Part shown: piece after piece, positions 54,625 through 63,728 of the stretch
Layout: each line of letters begins with the position of its first letter
Numbering within the stretch: the stretch's first letter is position 1
DNA from: Planosporangium sp963837285
GTDB lineage: Bacteria > Actinomycetota > Actinomycetes > Mycobacteriales > Micromonosporaceae
Length of the DNA stretch: 64,000 bases
Direction: 5' to 3'
Assembly (NCBI GenBank): GCA_963837285.1
Contig: CAWIMS010000005.1
Location: forward strand, 186,001-250,000
Translations under genes and position numbers: made by a program
The notes under the pieces: generated by a model
Told to the model about the DNA's origin: nothing
Database searches by the model: none
Seen by the model: only the letters and a program-made list of their open reading frames with translations

Positions 54625-56007
54625 ATGACCGGTGCGGCACGATCTGATCAGCCGGACCTCACAGGTAGCGAGCCCAGGTCTTCCGGCGGACCAACGAGCC
54701 CGGAGATGGCGTTCGTCGGCGTCGCCCGCCTCGAACTCGACGAGCTGCTGGAGCAGCTCGTCGAGCGCATCCGTGACGTCCAGGCCACCCAGGGCCGGCT
54801 GCGGAGCCTGTTGCGCGCCAACCTGGAGATCGCCCGCGGCGTCGATCTCGACGACGTGCTCGACCACATCCTGACGGCCGCCAAGGACCTGGTCGACGCG
54901 CGGTACGCGGCGCTCGGCGTGGTCCGGAACGGGCATCTGGTCCGCTTCTTGCATTTCGGCATGACATCCGAGCTGGTCACCCAGATCGGGGACCTGCCCC
55001 AGGGCAAGGGCGTGTTGGGTGCGCTGGTCGACGATCCCAGGCCGGTGCGGCTGGCCGACATCGCCGATCATCCGGCCTCGGTCGGGTTTCCGGCCCACCA
55101 TCCGCCGATGCGCTCCTTTCTTGGGGTACCGATCACCGTCCGCGACAAGGTGTTCGGCAACCTGTACCTGACCGAAAAGCAGAGCGGCGGCGAGTTCACC
55201 GGCGACGACGAGGACCTCGTCCGCGCGCTGGCCGCCGCGGCCGGGATCGCGATCGAGAACGCGACGCTGTTCGCCGCCAGTCAACGGCGCCGCGACTGGC
55301 ACGCGGCCATGATCAACGTCGCCACCCAACTGCTCAGCGGTACCGGCGGTGACGAGGCGCTGTGGATTCTCGTGAGCGAGATGCACCAGGCCAGCGGCGC
55401 GGATGGGGCGGCTTTCAACACTCCCGCCGAGGAGCCCGATCAGCTGCGCACCGTGGTGGCGCTGGATCTCCTGGCGCCCTGGAACGGGGCAGAATCGCCG
55501 ATGACCGGGACGCTGTCCGGCAGCGTTATCGCTGAGGGCCAGCCGATGCTCGTGGCCGATCCGTCCGCTGACCCCCGCACCGCCGCCGCGGTCGAACGCG
55601 AGCCACGCATCGGCGCGATCCTCGCCGTGCCCGTCGTCGGTGAACACGGCGTCCTGGGTGTCCTGACACTCTGCCGCGCCGAGGGGAAGGGCAGTTTCGG
55701 CTCGACCGAACTGGAGATGATCACCACCTTCGCGGCTCAGGCGGCACTCGTCCTCGAACTGGCTGAGGCGCGCCAGGAGAACGAGCGTATGCAGTTGCTC
55801 GACGACCGGCAGCGGATCGCCGGGGACCTCCAGCACACCGTGATCCACGACCTGTTCGCCCTCGGACTGTCGCTCCAGGCAGTCGCCGCGCGGATCGCCA
55901 ATCGCGAGCTGAACTCCCAGCTGGCCGGTCAGGTCGCGGAGCTCGACCGGATCATCCGTGATGTACGGGCGGCTGTGTTCGCGCTGGATCCCAAGGCCGA
56001 TCGGTAG
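54625..56007 (+). CDS. DosS-like double-GAF sensor lacking the kinase catalytic domain
   Basis: A 460-residue protein from ATG 54625 with GGGGAGGGG upstream. GAF-A (about 72-215) has SVGFPAHHPPMRSFLGVPI; H159 aligns with the heme-ligand histidine of DosS, and Y181 in FGNLYLTEK with the distal tyrosine. GAF-B spans about 230-380. The HisKA_3 helix is altered: DRQRIAGDLQHTVIHDLFAL has Gln403 where the phosphoacceptor His belongs. The protein stops at AVFALDPKADR, before any ATPase domain. It cannot autophosphorylate in the normal way and may act as a heme sensor, decoy or dimer partner, or be decaying. Confidence 0.85.
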   Translation: MTGAARSDQPDLTGSEPRSSGGPTSPEMAFVGVARLELDELLEQLVERIRDVQATQGRLRSLLRANLEIARGVDLDDVLDHILTAAKDLVDARYAALGVVRNGHLVRFLHFGMTSELVTQIGDLPQGKGVLGALVDDPRPVRLADIADHPASVGFPAHHPPMRSFLGVPITVRDKVFGNLYLTEKQSGGEFTGDDEDLVRALAAAAGIAIENATLFAASQRRRDWHAAMINVATQLLSGTGGDEALWILVSEMHQASGADGAAFNTPAEEPDQLRTVVALDLLAPWNGAESPMTGTLSGSVIAEGQPMLVADPSADPRTAAAVEREPRIGAILAVPVVGEHGVLGVLTLCRAEGKGSFGSTELEMITTFAAQAALVLELAEARQENERMQLLDDRQRIAGDLQHTVIHDLFALGLSLQAVAARIANRELNSQLAGQVAELDRIIRDVRAAVFALDPKADR

Positions 56008-56024
56008 TCCCAAGGCCGATCGGT
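55989..56024 (+). repeat. 17-bp direct duplication at the end of the truncated sensor
   Basis: TCCCAAGGCCGATCGGT occurs twice, separated by AG. The first copy supplies the last codons and part of the stop codon of the sensor; the second runs up to the cydC stop. It may be the scar of the event that removed the ATPase domain. Confidence 0.8.
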
Positions 56025-57715
56025 CACGACCCCGATCGGCTCGGCTCGCCTGCGGCGACGATCCGGCCGTGGTCCAGCTCGACGATTCGGTCGACGGTCG
56101 ACGGCTCGGTCGTTCGGTGGGTGATCAGAATCGTGCTGCGGCCCGCCGTCGCGGTGAGCAGGTCGGCGATGAGCGCAGCGGCGGTCGGCTCGTCGAGATG
56201 CTCGGTGGGTTCATCCATGATCAGAATCGGGAAGTCCGCCAGGAGGGCGCGCGCCAGGGCGAGCCTGCGGCGTTGCCCGCCGGACAGCAGGCAGCCGTGT
56301 TCGCCGACCCGCGTATCCAGACCGTTCGGCAGCGAGTCGACCCAGTCCAGCAGCCGCGCCCCGGCCAGCACCTGGCGGAGGCGGGCGTTGTCGGCGCCGC
56401 GGTCGGCGATCCGCAGGTTCTCCGCGATGGTGGTGTCGAACACGGGGGCGTCGTCGCTGAGGAGGCCGACGACTTTCCGGACGTCGTCGGCCGCCAGGTC
56501 GCGGACGTTGACACCGTTCAGCGTCACCTCGCCGGCGCTCGGGTCGAGGAACCGGACGAGAATCGCGGCGAGGGTGGTCTTACCGGAGCCGCTCGGGCCG
56601 ACGACCGCGATCCGATCGCCGTCGGCCAGGGTGAGGTCGACTCCGCTCAGGACGTCGGGTCCGGTGGCGCTCCACCGCGCGCTCAGGCCCCGCACCTCCA
56701 GCCGGTACGGTGGTCGCGGCACGTCGGCGGGGACGGCCGGTTCGACCACCGGGTCGGGGCGGTCGAGCAGGTTGAACACCCGTCCGAGCGCGGCCCGCGC
56801 GGTCGCGAACTGGGCGGCGGCCGCGGGCAGCGTGGAAACCGTGTCGAAGACGGCGATCGGGGTGAGGACGACCACTGCCAGGAGAACGCTGTGCAGCTGA
56901 CCGGCCCGGACGGCCGGGGCGCCGAGGGCGAGCCCGGCCCAGACACAGCCACCGGCGGCGAGCGAGACCAGGGCCGCGCCCAGGCCGACCCCGGCCGTCG
57001 AGCGGGCGGCGGCCTGACGCAGCCGGGTGTCGGTGCCGGTCAGGTCGTCCACGCGGCGTTGCGCCGCGCCGAGGGCGACCAACTCCGGCAGCCCGTCGAG
57101 GAGGTCGAGGGTGGCAACGGCCAGCTCTCCGCGCAGCGGGGCGGTGCGCCGATCGGCGCGCCGGGCGACGGCCCGTTGGACGAGCGGTACGCCGACCGCG
57201 ACGACCAGAAGCCCGGCGGCGAGCACCACTCCGGCGGCGGGTAGCAGGGCAGCGAGCAGCCCGACGCTGGCCGCGCCGACGAGCGTTGCGACCAGGTACG
57301 GCAGCAGGACCCGGACGAGGACGTCGAGGGCGGCGTCGACGTCGGCGACGAACCGCTGGACGAGATCGCCGGAACGCAGGCCCGGTGTGCCCGCCGGGGC
57401 GAGCGCCGCCAGCCGCCGGTACGCGCGTACCCGTAGCTCGGCCAGTACCCGGAACGCGGCGTCGTGCCCGGCGAGACGCTCGGCGTAGCGGAAGACACCG
57501 CGGGCGATGCCGAACGTGCGGACCGCGACGATCGCGACCGTCAGGTAGAGCACCGGTGGGTGCTGGGCGGCCCGCGAGATCAGCCAGGCCGAGGTTGCCA
57601 GCAGCCCGATCGCGCTGCCGGCGGCCAACGTGCCGCAGAGGACGGCCAGCGCCAGCCGGGGCGCGACCGGCCGGGCCAACCGCAGCAGGCGTGCGACGGG
57701 AAGGTCGCTGCTCAC
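56024..57715 (-). CDS. cydC: Thiol reductant ABC exporter subunit CydC
   Basis: A 563-residue ABC half-transporter with an intact frame. Six helices fill residues 1-310 (LLATSAWLISRAAQHPP is a CydC-type motif). The nucleotide-binding domain has Walker A GPSGSGKTT, signature LSGGQRRR and Walker B ILIMDEPTEHLDEP. CydDC exports glutathione/cysteine-type reductants, or low-molecular-weight thiols in actinobacteria, and is required to assemble cytochrome bd. It overlaps cydD by four bases. Confidence 0.88.
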   Translation of the reverse strand: MSSDLPVARLLRLARPVAPRLALAVLCGTLAAGSAIGLLATSAWLISRAAQHPPVLYLTVAIVAVRTFGIARGVFRYAERLAGHDAAFRVLAELRVRAYRRLAALAPAGTPGLRSGDLVQRFVADVDAALDVLVRVLLPYLVATLVGAASVGLLAALLPAAGVVLAAGLLVVAVGVPLVQRAVARRADRRTAPLRGELAVATLDLLDGLPELVALGAAQRRVDDLTGTDTRLRQAAARSTAGVGLGAALVSLAAGGCVWAGLALGAPAVRAGQLHSVLLAVVVLTPIAVFDTVSTLPAAAAQFATARAALGRVFNLLDRPDPVVEPAVPADVPRPPYRLEVRGLSARWSATGPDVLSGVDLTLADGDRIAVVGPSGSGKTTLAAILVRFLDPSAGEVTLNGVNVRDLAADDVRKVVGLLSDDAPVFDTTIAENLRIADRGADNARLRQVLAGARLLDWVDSLPNGLDTRVGEHGCLLSGGQRRRLALARALLADFPILIMDEPTEHLDEPTAAALIADLLTATAGRSTILITHRTTEPSTVDRIVELDHGRIVAAGEPSRSGS

Positions 57716-59350
57716 GCCGCCACCGCCTCGGGTTCGGCGATCCGGCCGGCGTCCAGGCGCACCACCCGGTCGGCCAGCGCGACCAGCGCCGGCCGGTGCG
57801 CCGCCACCACGACGGTACGGTCCCGGGCGAGGCCGCGGACCGCGTCCAGGACCGCCGCCTCGTTGTCCCCGTCGAGGTTCGCGGTCGGCTCGTCGAGGAG
57901 CACCAGGGGGGCGGTCGACAGGAACGCCCGGGTCAGCGCGACCCGTTGCCGCTGCCCCGCCGACAGGCCAGCGCCCCGCTCACCGATCACCGCGTCGACG
58001 AGCCCGTCCGCGCGCACCGCCCGCGCCGCGTCCAGCACCTCGTCGTCGGACGCGTCCGGGCGGCCGAGCCGGATGTTGTCGGCGACCGTACCGGCGAACA
58101 GGTACGGCCGCTGCGGAACCCACACCAGGTGCCGGAGCCAGGCGGAAGGGTCCAGTGTGGACAGGTCGATCCCACCGACGGTGACCCGACCGTCGGCCGG
58201 CGACACGAACCCGAGCAGCACGTTCAGCAGGGTCGACTTGCCGCAGCCGCTCGCACCGGTCAGCGCCAGCACCTCACCCGGCCACACCGCAAGCGTTACC
58301 TGGTCGAGCGCCGGCACGGAACGGTCCGGGTACCGCACCGTCACCCCGGACAGTTCGAGTGGCCCGGTCGGCACGTCGGTCCGGCTGCCGCGCGAAGGGA
58401 CCGGCTCCTCCAGTACCGTGAAGATCTGCTCCGCGGCCGCGAGCCCCTCCGCGGCCGCGTGGTAGTTGGTGCCCACCGCCCGCAGCGGCAGGTACACCTC
58501 GGGCGCGAGGATCAGCACCAGCAGCGCGGTGCGCAGATCCAGCCGGCCGTCGACGAGGCGCAGCCCGACGGTGACCGCCACCAGTGCCACCGAGATCGTC
58601 GCCAGCAGCTCGAGCACCAGCGAGGACAGGAAGGCGAGCCGGAGGGTACGCATGGTCGCCCGCCGGTACCGGTCGGTGACCTGCCGGATGGTCTCCGCCT
58701 GGGCCGTGGCGCGGCCGAACACCTTGAGCGTGGGCAGTCCGGCGACGACGTCGAGGAAGTGGTGAGCCAGCCGGGACAGCAGCCGGAACTGCCGGCGGTT
58801 GGCCGCCTCGGTGGTCATCCCGACCAGCGCCATGAAGATCGGGATCAGCGGCACGGTCACCACGACGATGACCGTCGCAAGTGGATCGGCCGGCAGCAGC
58901 CGCCCGAGGACGATCACCGGCACGAGCGCGGCGAGCACGAGTTGCGGCAGGTACCGCGCGAAGTATCCGTCCAGCGCGTCGATGCCGCGTGGTGGCCAGC
59001 GTGGTCAGCTCCCCCGCCGCGCCGCCCGGTCAGCCAGCCCGGCCCCAACCGCACGACGTGCGCCAGCAGCCGGCCGCGCAGCTGCGACTTCGCCGCCGCG
59101 GCGGCCCGGTGCGCGGCCATCTCCTGCGCCCAGGCCACCAGGGCCCGGCCGGCGACCACGGCGACCAGCGCGACCGAGCGAACCGGTGCCGGGCGGAGAG
59201 CCGTCGGAACACCTGGCTGATTCCGGCCGCCAGCAGCGACGCCTGCGCGACGATCAGCCCGGCGCTCACGACACCCAGCGCGACGCACGCGGCCAGGTAG
59301 CCCCGCGTCGCGTGGGCGTACCGCAGGAGCCGCGGATCCAGCGGCTTCAC
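57712..59350 (-). pseudogene. cydD: CydD ABC subunit, several frameshifts in the N-terminal third
   Basis: GTG 59350 overlaps the cydB stop and starts KPLDPRLLRYAHATRGYLAA, reading to QVFRRLSA near 59190. The matching continuation (SVALVAVVAGRALVAWAQEM; RLGPGWLTGR) is in another frame, and from about 58995 a third frame gives the rest: helices, Walker A GASGCGKST, LSAGQRQR and LVLLDEPTANLDGD. At least two small indels (near 59180 and 59000-59030) break the gene. Outside them the protein sequence is well conserved, which suggests recent loss or assembly error. Confidence 0.8.
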
Positions 59351-60409
59351 GGGTGCGGCACCAGTCCGGCGCCGTCGCCGACCCGCGCCGGCACGGGCGT
59401 GGGCGCGGCCGGAGGAATGTTCTCGGTGCCGATCCGCTTGCGGAACACCCAGTAGGTCCAGCCCTGGTAGACCAGCACGACCGGGGTGAAGGCGACCGCG
59501 ACCCAGGTCATCACCTTCAGGGTGTACGGCGTGGAGGAGGCGTTCGTCACGGTCAGGCTGAACGCCTGGTCCAGAGTGGACGGCAGCACGTTCGGGTGGA
59601 GCGCGAGGAACAGGGTCGCGGTCGCGGCCACGATGGTCAGCGCGGTGGCCAGGAACGCCCAGCCTTCCCGGCCGGACCGGTTGGCCAGCAGTCGCACCGA
59701 CCAGCGCGAGCGCCGCGACGAGCGCGGTGACGGCGGTGACCGGCTTGCCGTGCGCGACCTGCGTCCACAGCAGGAACCCGCCGGCCGCGACCACAGTGGC
59801 CAGCACCGACCCGGCCGGCCCACCGGCGGGCGGCGAGCACGGACCTCGCCGCTCGTCTTCAGCGCCAGGAAGATCGCCCCGTGCGTGGTGAACAGCAGCA
59901 GCGTCGTCAGCCCGCCGAGCAGCGCGTACGGGTTGAGCAGGTCGAAGAAGCCGCCGACGTAGTGGTGCCCGGCGTCGAGCTTCACCCCGCGCACGATGTT
60001 GCCGAACGCGACGCCCCACAGCAGCGCCGGAACCAGGCTGCCGACGACGATGGCGATGTCCCAGCTGCGGCGCCAGCGGTCGCTGTCGACCTTGCCGCGG
60101 TACTCGAAGGCCACGCCGCGCACGATGAGCGCGACCAGAATGATCAGCAGCGGCAGGTAGAAGCCGGAGAACAGCGCGGCGTACCACTCCGGGAACGCGG
60201 CGAACGTGGCGCCGCCGGCGACCAGTAGCCACACCTCGTTGCCGTCCCACACCGGGCCGATGGTGTTGAGCAGTACCCGCCGGCGCGTCTCGTCACCGCG
60301 CCCGAGTACCGGCAGCAGGATGCCGACGCCGAAGTCGAAGCCCTCCAAGACAGAAGTAGCCCGTCCACAGCACGGCGATGAGCAGGAACCAGACATCGTT
60401 GAGAGACAC
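59347..60409 (-). pseudogene. cydB: Cytochrome bd oxidase subunit II, several frameshifts
   Basis: GTG 60409 starts SLNDVWFLLIAVLWTGYF; then an extra base near 60350 shifts the frame before LEGFDFGVGILLPVLGRGD. Two further shifts near 59830 and 59695 bracket a segment read elsewhere (LATVVAAGGFLLWTQVAHGK), and the C-terminus (VMTWVAVAFTPVVLVYQGWT) is normal. All hydrophobic helices of CydB can be recovered, so the frame damage is limited to single-base changes. Subunit II completes the quinol oxidase with high oxygen affinity. Confidence 0.8.
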
Positions 60410-60421
60410 CGCAGACCCCGA

Positions 60422-61819
60422 TCAGTAGGCGAAGGCGAGTGGGCGGTCGGCGTCGACTCCTGTGACGGGCTCGGTCACCGGCGGCCCGGCCTTGGCGTAG
60501 CGCAGGATCAGCCACAGCTCGACCACCGCGAGCCCGCCGTACAGCAGCGTGAACACGGTCAGCGAGGTGATCACCGACCCGACTCCAACGGTCGGCGAGA
60601 CGCTGTCGTGCGGTCTTCAGCACCCCGAAGACGGTCCACGGCTGGCGGCCCATCTCGGTGAAGATCCAGCCGAACGAGTTGGCCGCCAGCGGCAGGCCGG
60701 CCGACCAGGCGGCGACCCGCCAGAACCACCGGCTACCGTGGGCTGTTCCGGCCCGGCGGGTCAACCACAGGCCGTAGAGCCCGAACAGCACGGGACAGGA
60801 GGCCGAGGCCGATCATCAGCCGGAACGACCAGTACGTGACCGGGACGTTGGGGCGGTAGTCGCCCGGGCCGTAGCGCCGGGTGTACTGCGCCTGGAGGTC
60901 GTCCAAGCCCTCGACGGTGCCGTTCGGGTCTCCGGTGGCCATCAGTGACAGCGCGTTCGGCACCCGCAGGCTCGACGACCTCCCGGCTGCCGTCCAGACT
61001 GCCGATGGTGAACAGCGAGAACGACGCGGGCGCGGTGGTGTTGTACAGCGCTTCGGCGGCGGCCATCTTCATCGGCTGCTGCTTGGTCATGATCCGGGCC
61101 TGCATGTCACCGGTGACGGCCACCAGCAGGCCGGCGATGGTGATGGTCCACAGCGCCAGCCGGACGCTGGGCCGGAACACCGGGGTCTCGTTGTGGCGGC
61201 GCAGGTGCCAGGCGCTGACCGCGAGCATGAACATGCCGGCGGTCAGGAACGCGGCGATGACCGTGTGCGGGAACGTCACCAGCGTGGTCGAGTTCGTCAG
61301 GACGGCGCCGAAGTCGGTCAGCTCGGCCCGGTGGGTCGTCGGGTTGATCTTGTACCCGACCGGGTGCTGCATCCAGGAGTTGGCGGCGAGGATGAAGTAC
61401 GCGGACAGGATGGTGCCGATCGACGCGAGCCAGATGCTCGCCAGATGCGCGCGGCGAGGCAGCCGATCCCAGCCGAAGATCCACAGGCCGAGGAACGTCG
61501 ACTCCAGGAAGAACGCCAGCAGTCCCTCGATGGCCAGCGGTGCGCCGAAGATGTCGCCGACGAAGCGCGAGTACGCGCTCCAGTTCATGCCGAACTGGAA
61601 CTCCTGCACGATGCCGGTGACCACGCCCATCGCGAAGTTGATCAGGAACAGCTTGCCCCAGAACTTCGTGGCCCGCAGGTACTCGTCCCTGCCGGTGCGT
61701 ACCCAGGCCGTCTGGAGGATCGCGACCAGCACCGACAGGCCGATGGTCAACGGTACGAAGAAGAAGTGGTACACGGTGGTGATCGCGAACTGCCACCGCG
61801 CCAGGTCCAATGCGTGCAC
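60422..61819 (-). pseudogene. cydA: Cytochrome bd oxidase subunit I, several frameshifts
   Basis: GTG 61819 starts HALDLARWQFAITTVYHFFF, with the heme-ligand His of subunit I in this region. The frame is good through KLFLINFAMGVVTGIVQEFQ and the Q-loop region to FSLFTIGSLDGSREVV near 60970. It then shifts (RVPNALSLMATGDPNGTVEG in another frame) and shifts again near 60790 and 60605, each time by an apparent extra base. The end, DADRPLAFAY, stops at 60422. A DevR-like box 78 bp upstream suggests hypoxic induction of cydABDC. Confidence 0.82.
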
Positions 61820-61897
61820 GCCGAGGTCCTCTCCACGCGCCCGCCCGCTGCCGGGACAGGCTGTCAGCAGCATGGCCGGACGTGGCGCCGACCGTCA

Positions 61898-61911
61898 GTG
61901 CCGAAGGTCCC
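61898..61911. promoter_or_regulatory. DevR-like box upstream of cydA
   Basis: GTGCCGAAGGTCCC, 78 bp upstream of GTG 61819 on the minus strand. The right half is canonical and the surrounding bases match the box at 25818. Confidence 0.52.
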
Positions 61912-61989
61912 CGGGGCACCGGCCGCATGGTCCTGGCGACCCACCGGCGGACACTGGGGCTGCGCCCCTTTTGTGAGGCTATCGCCGTT

Positions 61990-62433
61990 TCATGCCGCCG
62001 GCGTGATCTCGGCGAAAATCTCCTCCGCCATCCGCTCGGCCGCCTCGGCGACCGGCGTGGACAGGCCGAAGCCGTAGCCGGTGTCCTCGGCCTCGACGGC
62101 GAACAGCACGAGCCGGGTTGGCAGCCGCCCGAGCACCCGGGCCAGTTCGACCGCCTCGCCGAGGTCGAGGCCGTGGGCGGCCCGGGACCGAACGCCTGGC
62201 GGGTCGAACACGGTCAGCCGGTGGATCCGCCCCGGGTGGCACGGCTCGCTGCGAACCGCGTCGATCACGACGGCCAGGTCGGCGCCGTCCCACAGGTCCA
62301 TCAGCTCGGTCGTCTCGCCCCGACTGACCGCCAGGACGGAGTCGGGCAGGCCGAACTCGCGCAGCCGGTCGACCACGTACGGCCCGAGGCCGTCGTCGCG
62401 CCGGTACGGGTTGCCGACGCCGATGACGATCAT
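61990..62433 (-). CDS. NiFe-hydrogenase maturation protease
   Basis: A 147-residue protein from ATG 62433 (MIVIGVGNPYRRDDGLGPYV), the standard start of HycI/HoxW-type peptidases. The metal ligands in this family are an Asp or Glu in the GNP-DDG region, an Asp (here VVIDAVRSE) and a His, plausibly in RSRAAHGLDLGEAV. It cuts the C-terminal tail of the large subunit after nickel insertion. Its start overlaps the large-subunit stop by four bases. Confidence 0.87.
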   Translation of the reverse strand: MIVIGVGNPYRRDDGLGPYVVDRLREFGLPDSVLAVSRGETTELMDLWDGADLAVVIDAVRSEPCHPGRIHRLTVFDPPGVRSRAAHGLDLGEAVELARVLGRLPTRLVLFAVEAEDTGYGFGLSTPVAEAAERMAEEIFAEITPAA

Positions 62434-63728
62434 GTGCGCTCCACCGTCAGGTCGAGGAAGTGGGTGGCGCAGGAGATGCACGGGTCATAGTTGCGGATGG
62501 CCTGCTCGCAGGCGTGCGTGAGGGTGTGGTCGTCGAGGTCGAGCCGGGCGGCGACGAAGCGGCCCAGGTCGTGCTCGATGCTCGCCTGGTTCTGTGAGGT
62601 GGGCGGCACGATGCGGGCGGTCGTGATGGTGCCGTCGGCGGCCAGTTCGTACCGGTGGAACAGGACTCCCCGCGGCGCCTCGGTGGCTCCGCAGCCGACC
62701 CCGGCGCCCGGCGGCACCTCGATCGCCGGCCGGTCCGGCGGCTCGTACCCGTCGATGAGGCGCAGCGCCTCGTCGGCGGCGTACACCGTCTCCACCGCCC
62801 GCACCACGATGCTCCGGAACGGGTTGCGGCAGTCGGCACCGAGGCCGGCTGCCGCGGCGGCCTCCTTCGCCAACGGCGACAGCCACTGGTGGCTCAAGGC
62901 GTAGCGGGCGGTCGGGCCGCACAGGTACCGGCCGCGGCCGGCCAGCTGGGCGTGCAGGGCGGACGAGTGCGGCACCTGCTCCTCGATCACGTGCTCCGGG
63001 AACGCCTGGACCGGGAAGGTCAGCCCGCGATCGGTGGTCGGCACGCCGGAGTCGATCGCGTACCGTCCCGGCTCGACCAGGGCGAGCAGCTCGTGATCAT
63101 GCTCGAAGTCAGGGAACTCGAACCCGGCGACCCACTCCACGGTGGCGAGGGCATCGTCGCGGGCCCGCCGCAGCGGCTCCGTGAGCGTCGCCAGTTCGGC
63201 CCGGGTCGGTGCCCGGTAGAAGCCACCGATCCGGACGTTGACCGGGTGGATGGCGCGCCCGCCGAGCAGCGCGAGGATCGCGTTGCCGGCCTTCTTGAGC
63301 GCGAGTCCCCGCTCCACGGTCGCCTTGTGGTCGGCGGCCATCTCCACGACACCCGGGTAGCCGAGGAAGTCCGGCGCGTGCAGCAGGTAGATGTGCAGGG
63401 CATGGCTCTCGATCCACTCCCCGCAGTACAGCAGCCGGCGCAGGTCGGCCAGTGCCCCGTCGACGATCACCCCGCAGGCGTCCTCGATCGCCCGGCACGC
63501 CGACATCTGGTACGCGACCGGACAGATCCCGCAGATGCGGGCGGTGATGTCAGGCGGCTCGGTGTACGCGCGGCCGCGCAGCAGCGCCTCGAAGAACCGG
63601 GGCGGCTCGTAGATGTCCAGGCCGACGTCGGTGACCACGCCACGCTCCACCCGTACCCGCATCGCGCCCTCCCCCTCGACCCGGGCCAGGGCGGCGACAC
63701 GCAACGAGCGGTCCTCGCGATGCGTCAT
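62430..63728 (-). CDS. hyhL: NiFe-hydrogenase large subunit (group 3-like)
   Basis: A 432-residue subunit from ATG 63728. The two nickel-ligand motifs are complete: RICGICPVAYQMSACRAIED near residue 64 and DPCISCATHFLDLTVERT at the C-terminus. The latter retains residues after the last His that the protease would remove. The short N-terminus without an export partner and the RARDD/DFEHDHE blocks fit cytoplasmic group 3 (NADP- or NAD-coupled) enzymes such as the hypoxia-induced Hyd3 of Mycobacterium smegmatis. It overlaps both neighbours by four bases. Confidence 0.88.
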   Translation of the reverse strand: MTHREDRSLRVAALARVEGEGAMRVRVERGVVTDVGLDIYEPPRFFEALLRGRAYTEPPDITARICGICPVAYQMSACRAIEDACGVIVDGALADLRRLLYCGEWIESHALHIYLLHAPDFLGYPGVVEMAADHKATVERGLALKKAGNAILALLGGRAIHPVNVRIGGFYRAPTRAELATLTEPLRRARDDALATVEWVAGFEFPDFEHDHELLALVEPGRYAIDSGVPTTDRGLTFPVQAFPEHVIEEQVPHSSALHAQLAGRGRYLCGPTARYALSHQWLSPLAKEAAAAAGLGADCRNPFRSIVVRAVETVYAADEALRLIDGYEPPDRPAIEVPPGAGVGCGATEAPRGVLFHRYELAADGTITTARIVPPTSQNQASIEHDLGRFVAARLDLDDHTLTHACEQAIRNYDPCISCATHFLDLTVERT

